Shown here: one piece after another, positions 52,111 through 59,281 of the stretch
Numbering within the stretch: position 1 is the first letter of the stretch
Layout of the letters: each line of letters opens with the position of its first letter
Assembly: GCF_015222005.1 (NCBI RefSeq)
Contig: NZ_JADFFL010000010.1
Coordinates: 1 to 64,000, forward strand
Source of the DNA: Mucilaginibacter myungsuensis
Lineage (GTDB): Bacteria > Bacteroidota > Bacteroidia > Sphingobacteriales > Sphingobacteriaceae
Direction: 5' to 3'
Length of the DNA: 64,000 bases
Notes under the pieces: generated by a model
Database searches by the model: none
The model's input: only the letters and a program-made list of their open reading frames with translations
Told to the model about the DNA's origin: nothing
Translations under genes and position numbers: made by a program

Positions 52111-54510
52111 ATGAAAATATCGTATAACTGGCTTAAAGAATTTATCGCTGTAGATAAAACCCCGGCCGAGCTATCTGCTATACTTACCGGCACCGGCTTA
52201 GAGGTGGAGAGCCTGGAGAAAGTACAGGCCGTTCCCGGCGGTTTGGAGGGTTTGGTGATAGGCTACGTAAAGGAATGTACAGATCATCCTAACTCAGATC
52301 ACCTGCACCTGACCAAGGTCGATGTAGGCGGCGAGGCTGATCTTTCTGTTGTTTGCGGTGCAAGCAATGTGGCTGCCGGCCAAAAGGTGGTTGTGGCTAC
52401 CGTGGGTACTACCGTGCACCCTGTTAGCGGCGAGCCGTTCAAAATAAAAGAATCAAAGATCCGTGGCGAGGTTTCGCAAGGTATGTTATGTGCCGAGGAC
52501 GAGATCGGTTTGGGTGCAAGTCACGATGGTATTATGGTACTGCCTGAAGATGCGCCGATAGGCACGCCTGCCAAAGGATACTTTAAACTGAACGACGACT
52601 ACATGTACGAGATAGGCCTTACGCCTAACCGTGCCGACGCGGCATCGCACCTGGGCACTGCCCGTGATATCGCTGCGTTCCTGAAATTGCAGATCATCAA
52701 GCCTGATGTTTCGGCATTTAAGGTTGATAACCATGATCTGGATATCGCCGTTGAGGTAGAGAATACTGCATCTGCCCCGAGATACTCAGGCCTGACCATG
52801 ACCGGCCTGGAAGTGAAGGAATCGCCTCAATGGTTGAAGGAGCGTTTGGCCGTGATCGGCGTGCGTTCGATCAATAACGTGGTCGACGTGACCAATTATG
52901 TACTGCACGAATTAGGTCAGCCCCTGCACGCTTTTGATGCCGACGCGATAACCGGCGGCAAAGTGATCGTTAAAAACTGCGCGGAAGGTACACCGTTCAC
53001 CACGCTTGACGAGGTAGAGCGTAAACTGAACGCCGATGACCTGATGATCTGCAACACCGAAGAACCGATGTGTATTGCCGGTGTGTTCGGCGGCACTAAG
53101 TCGGGCGTGAGCGAAAAGACCACTAAGATATTTTTGGAGAGCGCTTACTTTGACGCCGTGGCCGTGCGTAAAACGTCTAAACGTTTTGGGTTAAAGACCG
53201 ATGCGTCGTTCCGTTTTGAGCGTGGTACCGATCCTGATATGACCGTGTATGCCCTTAAGCGCGCCGCCCTGTTGATTCGAGAGGTTGCGGGTGGCACAGT
53301 ATCGTCTGAGATATTTGACAACTACCCTGCGCCTGTAGCGCCTTTTGATGTGGAGGTTACTTATAAAAACATCCACCGACTGATCGGTCAGGAGATATCG
53401 CACGAGGAAATTCGCGGTATCATTACCGCTTTGGATATCCAGATCGTGAGCGAGACCGAAGAGGGCCTGTCTTTAAAAGTGCCACCTTACCGTGTGGATG
53501 TGACCCGCGATGTGGACGTGATAGAAGAGATACTGCGGATCTACGGCTATAACAACATCGCAATCCCTACACAGATCAGGGCATCGCTGAATAACTCAAA
53601 TCGTCCGGAGAAAGATACTGTACAGAACGCTATCGCGGACTGGTTGTCGGCCAATGGCTTTAACGAGATATTATCAAACTCATTGACTAAGTCGGCTTAT
53701 TCGGATGATCTGGATACTGCCGTGAAGATATTGAATCCGCTGAGCAGCGACTTGGATATCATGCGCCAAACCATGTTGTTTTCGGGATTGGAGGCTATCG
53801 CTTACAATGCTAACCGTCGTGCGGGTAATTTGAAGTTCTACGAGTTTGGTAAGACTTACAGCATAGCCGAGGGTAAGTACAAAGAGGATCAGCACCTATC
53901 GGTGTTCCTGACCGGTAGCAATGTGGCCGAGCAATGGAACCAGCAGGTTAAGCCGGTATCGTTCTATAACCTGAAGGCTGTCGTTGATAGCCTGTTAGAG
54001 CGTTTAAATATTAAGGACTTTACGACCGAAGATACCACTTGCTCTAAATTATCATACGGACTGAACTACATGCGTGGTCCCAAACGTATCGTAAAATTTG
54101 GTGAGGTAAAAGGTAAAGCTTTGAAAAAGGCCGACGTTGATCAGGCGGTGTTTTATGCCGACTTTAATTTCGACTTCTTGTTACAATTAGTTCGCAAAAA
54201 TGTGATCATCAACCAGGAGATACCAAAATATCCATCGGTAAGGCGAGACCTTTCGATGCTGGTTGATAAGGCGGTTACCTTTAACCAACTGAAACAAGTA
54301 GCGCAAAAGACCGATCGCAAACTGATCAAGGAAGTGAACGTGTTCGACGTGTACGAGGGTGATAAATTACCTGCCGGCAAAAAGTCATACGCGCTAAGCT
54401 TCATCATTCAGGACGACGAGAAAACCCTGGCCGATAAAGCGATCGACAGCCTAATGCAAAAATTAATTCTTAACTTAGGGAAAGAGGCAGGAGCAGAAAT
54501 CAGGAAGTAG
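52111..54510 (+). CDS. pheT: phenylalanine--tRNA ligase subunit beta
   Basis: Beta subunit of the heterotetrameric PheRS that charges tRNA-Phe. 799 residues: N-terminal B1, EMAP/OB-type tRNA-binding fold (about 40-155), B3/B4 domain with editing site (about 215-375, TSKRFGLKTDASFRFERGTD), B5 (about 400-475), catalytic-like core, and the C-terminal FDX-ACB domain (KYPSVRRDLSMLVDK to the end). The alpha subunit gene is not adjacent. It ends 20 bases before an inverted-repeat-bound small gene. Confidence 0.97.
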   Translation: MKISYNWLKEFIAVDKTPAELSAILTGTGLEVESLEKVQAVPGGLEGLVIGYVKECTDHPNSDHLHLTKVDVGGEADLSVVCGASNVAAGQKVVVATVGTTVHPVSGEPFKIKESKIRGEVSQGMLCAEDEIGLGASHDGIMVLPEDAPIGTPAKGYFKLNDDYMYEIGLTPNRADAASHLGTARDIAAFLKLQIIKPDVSAFKVDNHDLDIAVEVENTASAPRYSGLTMTGLEVKESPQWLKERLAVIGVRSINNVVDVTNYVLHELGQPLHAFDADAITGGKVIVKNCAEGTPFTTLDEVERKLNADDLMICNTEEPMCIAGVFGGTKSGVSEKTTKIFLESAYFDAVAVRKTSKRFGLKTDASFRFERGTDPDMTVYALKRAALLIREVAGGTVSSEIFDNYPAPVAPFDVEVTYKNIHRLIGQEISHEEIRGIITALDIQIVSETEEGLSLKVPPYRVDVTRDVDVIEEILRIYGYNNIAIPTQIRASLNNSNRPEKDTVQNAIADWLSANGFNEILSNSLTKSAYSDDLDTAVKILNPLSSDLDIMRQTMLFSGLEAIAYNANRRAGNLKFYEFGKTYSIAEGKYKEDQHLSVFLTGSNVAEQWNQQVKPVSFYNLKAVVDSLLERLNIKDFTTEDTTCSKLSYGLNYMRGPKRIVKFGEVKGKALKKADVDQAVFYADFNFDFLLQLVRKNVIINQEIPKYPSVRRDLSMLVDKAVTFNQLKQVAQKTDRKLIKEVNVFDVYEGDKLPAGKKSYALSFIIQDDEKTLADKAIDSLMQKLILNLGKEAGAEIRK

Positions 54511-54530
54511 TGATTGGTTGATCAGTTAAT

Positions 54531-54566
54531 CAGTGACTGGTTAATCGGTGATCAGTAATTAAGGTC
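54531..54566 (+). repeat. left inverted repeat of the four-helix-bundle element
   Basis: CAGTGACTGGTTAATCGGTGATCAGTAATTAAGGTC. Its reverse complement is matched by 54928-54961 with about five mismatches. Bases 54511-54530 (TGATTGGTTGATCAGTTAAT) are a degenerate extra copy of the same sequence. Confidence 0.75.
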
Positions 54567-54571
54567 AATAT

Positions 54572-54940
54572 ATGAGGTCGTTTACGGACTTAGAAGCTTG
54601 GAAAAAATCGAGGGCGTTAAGGAATAATATTTATACCTTAGTTAAATCGTTTCCGAATGAAGAAAAGTATCGATTAACAGACCAGATCGTACGGTCATCA
54701 AGGTCGATAGGTAATAATATCGCCGAAGGCCATGGTCGGTTTCATTATGCTGACGAAGCTAAGTTTATGCTAAATGCGAGAGGCTCGGCCGCAGAAACGA
54801 TCGACCATTTGATCATTGCTTTGGACTTGGGATTTATCGATAAAATTACTTTCGACAAATTTGATGCAGAATGCAACGAATGTATGAGACTGATAAACGG
54901 TTATATTAACTACTTAAGAACACAAAAGACCAATCACTGA
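54572..54940 (+). CDS. four-helix-bundle protein, IVS / S23 family
   Basis: 122 residues of the family first found encoded in intervening sequences of 23S rRNA genes: SFTDLEAWKKSRALRNNIY, FPNEEKYRLTDQIVRSSRSIGNNIAEGHGRF, AKFMLNARGSAAETIDHLI. A small all-helical bundle, also used as the Avd accessory protein of diversity-generating retroelements. There is no retroelement or rRNA here. The gene fills a 431-base unit bounded by inverted repeats (54531-54566 and 54928-54961), the last codons lying inside the right repeat. It sits between pheT and a zapA operon. Function in this setting is unknown. Confidence 0.88.
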   Translation: MRSFTDLEAWKKSRALRNNIYTLVKSFPNEEKYRLTDQIVRSSRSIGNNIAEGHGRFHYADEAKFMLNARGSAAETIDHLIIALDLGFIDKITFDKFDAECNECMRLINGYINYLRTQKTNH

Positions 54941-54961
54941 TCACCGGTTAACTGATCACTG
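54928..54961 (+). repeat. right inverted repeat of the four-helix-bundle element
   Basis: GACCAATCACTGATCACCGGTTAACTGATCACTG, complement of the left repeat. It encodes the last residues and stop of the four-helix-bundle gene and ends 6 bases before the ATG of the next gene. Confidence 0.75.
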
Positions 54962-54967
54962 AAAAAA

Positions 54968-55255
54968 ATGACCACAGCAGAACAATTAAATTCAGTCCTT
55001 GATAAGACGGAGCGTTTGATACAGCTCTGCAACGCTTTGCAGGAGGAAAATGACTTGTTGAAGCTGGAAAATCAGTCGTTTACGGCGGCTTTGGATGCAA
55101 GTAAGAATAAGACAAAAGAGCTGGATGAAAAGCTTCGTGTATTGAAGTTGGCTAAGTCGTTTTCAGAAACAAATGAAAAAAGCCTTGACATCAAGCAAAA
55201 AATTAACGAATTTGTCCGGGAAATTGATAAGTGCATTGTGTTGCTAAAAAAGTAA
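54968..55255 (+). CDS. small coiled-coil protein upstream of zapA
   Basis: 95 residues, nearly all one long helix with heptad hydrophobics (LNSVLDKTERLIQLCNALQEENDLLKLENQSF, LDEKLRVLKLAKSF). No enzyme motif. It lies 23 bases before zapA on the same strand, and a short coiled-coil protein in front of zapA is usual in this group; it may be a division-ring partner in the manner of ZapB, though sequence alone does not show this. Confidence 0.8.
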   Translation: MTTAEQLNSVLDKTERLIQLCNALQEENDLLKLENQSFTAALDASKNKTKELDEKLRVLKLAKSFSETNEKSLDIKQKINEFVREIDKCIVLLKK

Positions 55256-55278
55256 TGCACTAAAGTGAACAAGCTCAA

Positions 55279-55572
55279 ATGGGAGAGATCTCTATAAAAA
55301 TAAATATTGCTGACCGCGTTTACCCTTTAAAGGTGAACATGGAAGAGGAAGAAATAATAAGAAGAGCAGCCAAATTAATTAACGACCGTATAAAAGAATA
55401 TCAGGAAAATTACGCGGTAAGGGATAAGCAAGATCTGCTGTCGATGTGTGTATTGCATTACGCAACGTCAACCATCAAGGCAGAAAAAAAGGTAACGGTA
55501 GAGGATACCGCCGTAACCGACAAGGTTTATCAGTTAGATAATTTGCTGACAGAGTTTTTCTCTAAACAGTAA
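55279..55572 (+). CDS. zapA: cell division protein ZapA
   Basis: 97 residues: ISIKINIADRVYPLKVNMEEEEIIRRAAKLINDRIKEY is the ZapA head domain, and the C-terminal half is a coiled coil (LLSMCVLHYATSTI...YQLDNLLTEFF). ZapA crosslinks FtsZ filaments at the division site. Coding context (coiled-coil gene upstream, candidate 6S RNA and rny downstream) is typical. Confidence 0.92.
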   Translation: MGEISIKINIADRVYPLKVNMEEEEIIRRAAKLINDRIKEYQENYAVRDKQDLLSMCVLHYATSTIKAEKKVTVEDTAVTDKVYQLDNLLTEFFSKQ

Positions 55573-55735
55573 TAGAACGTTCTTTAAAGTACGCTGAAAG
55601 GTAAAAGGCTAAAGATAAAAGGTAGGGGAATTTTCGAGAGCTATAATGGCTTTTGACTTCTTACTTTTGACTTAAGACTTAACTCACAGCAAGAGCACAT
55701 AAAGATCTGACCGCAGTTAGATCTTGAGTTTCACT

Positions 55736-55845
55736 ATTAAAAACTTAACGCTTCAATATCAGCGGGCAAGTAAAAAGGGTATTCATCACTCCGGGGTGTT
55801 TGATGCGAAACCCAAGCCCAATAACTGAGAAAAGAGGTTTTTAAA
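55736..55845 (+). ncRNA. ssrS: candidate 6S RNA
   Basis: This lies in the 368-base gap between zapA and rny. A rod can be folded by hand: TTAAAAAC (55737-55744) with GTTTTTAA (55837-55844); ATCAG and GGGC (about 55758-55767) with GCCC and CTGA (about 55816-55828); and a terminal hairpin GGGT..CATCACTCCGGGGTGTTTGATG..ACCC (about 55777-55813). Between these are unpaired internal loops, resembling the 6S layout of a closing stem, a central bubble and an apical hairpin. Location downstream of zapA is also where 6S RNA is often found. A separate AGATCTGA hairpin precedes it (55703-55724). Confidence 0.5.
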
Positions 55846-55940
55846 TAATGACGCTTAAGGTTTAGTTGCGGTCTTTTTATTTAAAGCAATTTATAAACAC
55901 ACATAACCAAACAAACGATCTATATATACCACCAAACAAA

Positions 55941-57509
55941 ATGAACGACTTAGTACTCTATATTATTATAGGCCTGCTCGCCGGTATCCCAACGGGTATC
56001 GTGATAGGTCGCTTTCTGCTTAGGAAGCTATTCAAAAACCAGGAATTATCAGCACAGAATAAAGTTAAAAAGATCCTGAAAGATGCTGAGAGCGAGGCCG
56101 AGATCCTTAAAAAGAACCGGATGTTTGAAGCTAAAGAGAAATTTTTACAGCTAAAATCAGAGCACGAGCAAGAGGTTAACTCTAAAAATAACGTGATCAA
56201 TCAACGCGAGAACACGCTTAAACAAAAAGAGCAATCGGTAAACCAACGTCTGGAAAACTTTAACCGTAAAGAAGCTGAGCTGGACACAACCCGTAAAAAT
56301 TTAGAAAAGCAGACCGAACTTGCCGTTAAAAAGCAGGAAGAGGTTGAGGTTTTAAAACAACAACACGTTCAGCAATTGGAGACCATTGCCGGTCTGTCTG
56401 CTGAAGAAGCTAAGAACCAACTGGTAGATAACCTGCGCGAAGAAGCCCGTACCAAAGCCATGATGCAGATCAAGGATATTGTGGACGAAGCTAAACTGAC
56501 CGCTACCAAAGAAGCCAAAAAGGTGGTTATCCAAACCATCCAACGTACCGCTACCGAATCAGCTATCGAGAACACGGTGTCTATCTTCAATATCGAGAAT
56601 GACGAGATCAAAGGCCGTATCATCGGTCGCGAAGGTCGTAACATCCGTGCGTTGGAAGCAGCTACCGGTATCGAGATCATTGTGGACGATACCCCTGAGG
56701 CGATCATCTTGTCAGGTTTCGACCCTGTCCGCAGGGAGATAGCCCGTTTGGCTATGCACCGTTTGGTGACCGATGGTCGTATCCACCCGGCCCGTATCGA
56801 AGAGGTTGTGGCCAAAACCAAAAAACAGATCGAAGAAGAGATCGTAGAGATAGGCGAACGTACCGTGATCGATCTGGGTATCCACGGCTTGCACCCTGAG
56901 CTGATCCGTATGGTAGGCCGTATGCGTTACCGTTCGTCTTACGGACAGAACTTGTTGCAGCACTCACGTGAGGTAGCTAACTTCTGCGCTACCATGGCGG
57001 CTGAGTTAGGCTTGAACGTGAAGATGGCTAAACGTGCCGGTCTGTTACACGATATTGGTAAAGTACCTGATGATAACCCGGAACTGCCACACGCTATCCT
57101 GGGTATGCAGTTAGCCGAGAAATATAAAGAGCATCCTGACGTGTGCAACGCCATCGGTGCCCACCACGACGAGGTCGAGATGACCAGCATGATATCGCCT
57201 ATCATTCAGGCTTGTGACGCTATCTCAGGCGCTCGCCCGGGTGCACGCCGCGAGGTGGTTGAAAGCTACATCAAGCGTTTGAAAGAATTGGAAGAATTGG
57301 CCATGTCTTATCCTGGCGTAGAGAAGACCTTCGCTATACAGGCCGGTCGCGAGTTACGTGTAGTGGTAGAGAGCGAAAAGATCAGCGACGCACAGTCAGA
57401 GATCTTAGCAGCTGATATCTCTAACCGTATCCAAACCGAAATGACCTACCCTGGTCAGATCAAAGTTACCGTGATCAGGGAGACCAGATCCGTAGCGTTC
57501 GCTAAGTAG
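55941..57509 (+). CDS. rny: ribonuclease Y
   Basis: Membrane-anchored endoribonuclease that starts mRNA decay. 522 residues from the ATG at 55941 (an earlier in-frame start at 55866 adds a non-conserved leader). N-terminal membrane helix (LVLYIIIGLLAGIPTGIVIG), long coiled coil (about 25-200), KH domain (IKGRIIGREGRNIRALEAATG), and HD domain with LLHDIGKVPDDNPELPHA and the second metal histidines in GAHHDEVEM. Followed by a terminator. Confidence 0.97.
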   Translation: MNDLVLYIIIGLLAGIPTGIVIGRFLLRKLFKNQELSAQNKVKKILKDAESEAEILKKNRMFEAKEKFLQLKSEHEQEVNSKNNVINQRENTLKQKEQSVNQRLENFNRKEAELDTTRKNLEKQTELAVKKQEEVEVLKQQHVQQLETIAGLSAEEAKNQLVDNLREEARTKAMMQIKDIVDEAKLTATKEAKKVVIQTIQRTATESAIENTVSIFNIENDEIKGRIIGREGRNIRALEAATGIEIIVDDTPEAIILSGFDPVRREIARLAMHRLVTDGRIHPARIEEVVAKTKKQIEEEIVEIGERTVIDLGIHGLHPELIRMVGRMRYRSSYGQNLLQHSREVANFCATMAAELGLNVKMAKRAGLLHDIGKVPDDNPELPHAILGMQLAEKYKEHPDVCNAIGAHHDEVEMTSMISPIIQACDAISGARPGARREVVESYIKRLKELEELAMSYPGVEKTFAIQAGRELRVVVESEKISDAQSEILAADISNRIQTEMTYPGQIKVTVIRETRSVAFAK

Positions 57510-57550
57510 GAGCCCCCCGACCCCCTTGAAGGGGGGTAGGAAATATTGAG

Positions 57551-57584
57551 CCCTGATGCGATGAGCATCGGGGTTTTGTTTTTT
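57551..57584 (+). terminator. terminator after rny
   Basis: CCCTGATGC-GATGA-GCATCGGGG hairpin (9 pairs with one G-T) followed by a T-rich run. A short CCCCCTTGAAGGGGGG palindrome (57514-57536) precedes it. Confidence 0.85.
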
Positions 57585-57669
57585 GTGCCGATCCAAAATT
57601 AAGTCCATAAAATATTTGTTTTTCTACGAATTATTCGTAGATTGGTGATGTTACCTAAATAAGATCATC

Positions 57670-58041
57670 ATGAAAAAGTTAACTCACTTTAAAACAGTAT
57701 CAGCAACGATCGCTATCGTCTCATCTTTAGTCCTGTCGACAGCATCAGCACAAACAACGGATAGCTTACGGAAGGCTGCTGCTGCAGCTAAAGGAGATAC
57801 CGCTATGGTCATGCGGCATGCTATTGATGGTGTGCTTGTTTCTAAAGAGGTGTTTGATGCCCGTAAAGATGGCCTGATCGGCTTGATCGCTTATCCCGGC
57901 AAAATATTCGATCCTCAATATAAAGGATACGTAGCGATGAAAGTATCAGAGAAAAACGAAAACTCGCCGGCAGTTCTCAAACTTAAAGCAAGGGCAGATT
58001 CGCTGGGATTAAAGTCGCACAGAATGGAACGCCGGCAATAA
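57670..58041 (+). CDS. small exported protein of unknown function
   Basis: 123 residues; signal peptide ending STASAQ. The mature part (MVMRHAIDGVLVSKEVFDARKDGLIGLIAYPGKIFDPQYKGYVAMKVSEK) shows no recognised domain. The normal start and signal make it credible. A candidate -7 box for the next gene lies just downstream of its stop. Probably periplasmic. Confidence 0.65.
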   Translation: MKKLTHFKTVSATIAIVSSLVLSTASAQTTDSLRKAAAAAKGDTAMVMRHAIDGVLVSKEVFDARKDGLIGLIAYPGKIFDPQYKGYVAMKVSEKNENSPAVLKLKARADSLGLKSHRMERRQ

Positions 58042-58068
58042 GAGGGTAGGCGTTTGCGGTGATATGCT

Positions 58069-58076
58069 TATCTTTG
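58069..58076 (+). promoter_or_regulatory. candidate -7 box for the Mpo1-like gene
   Basis: TATCTTTG matches TAnnTTTG, 24 bases before the TTG at 58100. No clear -33. Confidence 0.4.
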
Positions 58077-58099
58077 CGGTATAACAACGACAACCAATC

Positions 58100-58615
58100 T
58101 TGGAAAAGCAGCCCATCGAAATAAAACCTAAAAGGAAAGTCGACATCCTATTCGATAAATACTCCGAGCATCACCAAGATCCTACCAATAAACTGATCCA
58201 TTGGATATGCGTACCGTTGATCATGATGAGTTTGATCGGTTTGGTTTGGGCGATACCGTTCCCGCACCTTAAGTTTTTGGGACAGTACAATGGTACGTTC
58301 AACTGGGCATCTTTCTTGATCGCGTTCTCTATTTACTACTATTACAAGCTGTCGCCTATACTATCGTACTTTATGCTGATGGTAACCATGTTCCTGTGCT
58401 ACTTTGTTACTTTGTTAGAGAAATGGGGACAGACCGGTGGTCCGCAGCTATGGCAATCCAGCTTAATTATATTCGTATTGGCCGGGGTAGGTCAATTTAT
58501 CGGCCATAAGATCGAGGGTAAGAAGCCATCATTCCTTGATGATGTTAAGTTTTTGCTCATCGGCCCCATCTGGTTGCTGCATTTCTTATTAAAGAAAATG
58601 AACTTGAAGTATTAA
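58100..58615 (+). CDS. DUF962 / Mpo1-like membrane protein
   Basis: 171 residues from a TTG at 58100. DUF962/Mpo1 family: DILFDKYSEHHQDPTNKLIHWICVPLIMMSLIGL, with the conserved His residues, and GVGQFIGHKIEGKKPSFLDDVKFLLIGPIWLLHFLL, with its GH..FE/EGK.PA-like end, and four or more membrane helices. Yeast Mpo1 is an Fe-dependent 2-hydroxy fatty acid dioxygenase; bacterial members are inferred to act on lipids. It is 7 bases upstream of the next gene, likely co-transcribed. Confidence 0.85.
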   Translation: MEKQPIEIKPKRKVDILFDKYSEHHQDPTNKLIHWICVPLIMMSLIGLVWAIPFPHLKFLGQYNGTFNWASFLIAFSIYYYYKLSPILSYFMLMVTMFLCYFVTLLEKWGQTGGPQLWQSSLIIFVLAGVGQFIGHKIEGKKPSFLDDVKFLLIGPIWLLHFLLKKMNLKY

Positions 58616-58621
58616 GAGACG

Positions 58622-59125
58622 TTGAAGCAACCAATATTTGTTTTCCAGAAGTTAACGATATGGCAGATCTGCGTTGCCTTAGCTTATTTGTCGCTGTCTG
58701 TATTTGTTTACTTCAAATGGATTAAATACAGTGACAGTGATCAGTCTGAATTAATAATCTTTTATGCGGTGGGAACGCAGGTGTTTCTGATATTCCTGTA
58801 TTACCTCCCTCTACGTAACTTAACGGTTTATCTGATCTGGTTGAGTTTTGCTGCGATACAATTTGCGGGATATTATATTTTGAAAGGCAGCATCTTTTTA
58901 AGGCTATCCGAGATCGAAAGCATAAGACTTATCCGTAACACAGCTCCGCTACTATTGCTTTTTCAGGTCTTTAGAGTAATAAGTTTGAATATTCAGCACC
59001 AGGAATTTGTCATTCCGGGAAAAGGGGGGACTGATCTATGGGATGAACGTTCTGCTAATTTTTTAGATTTTTGCTTTATGCTTCTTTATCTTGCTGCATT
59101 TTGGGGACTGATATTTTGGCAGTAA
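58622..59125 (+). CDS. membrane protein of unknown function
   Basis: 167 residues from a TTG at 58622, with four predicted membrane helices (about 15-33, 44-62, 68-88, 145-165). No recognised family. It starts 7 bases after the Mpo1-like gene, hence the TTG reading is credible as a co-transcribed second gene. Possibly inner membrane. Confidence 0.65.
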   Translation: MKQPIFVFQKLTIWQICVALAYLSLSVFVYFKWIKYSDSDQSELIIFYAVGTQVFLIFLYYLPLRNLTVYLIWLSFAAIQFAGYYILKGSIFLRLSEIESIRLIRNTAPLLLLFQVFRVISLNIQHQEFVIPGKGGTDLWDERSANFLDFCFMLLYLAAFWGLIFWQ

Positions 59126-59281
59126 TTGCATTACTGGAGAATACCTGATCATTGCTATTTAACTATCAGGCAATTTTACCACAACCTTTAATTAGCGTTA
59201 AGCCATCGTTTGATAATATAACCATGCCTTAACATTGGGCTAACATTATAGCTGAACCTTTGTAGAAAGAAATTTCGACAA

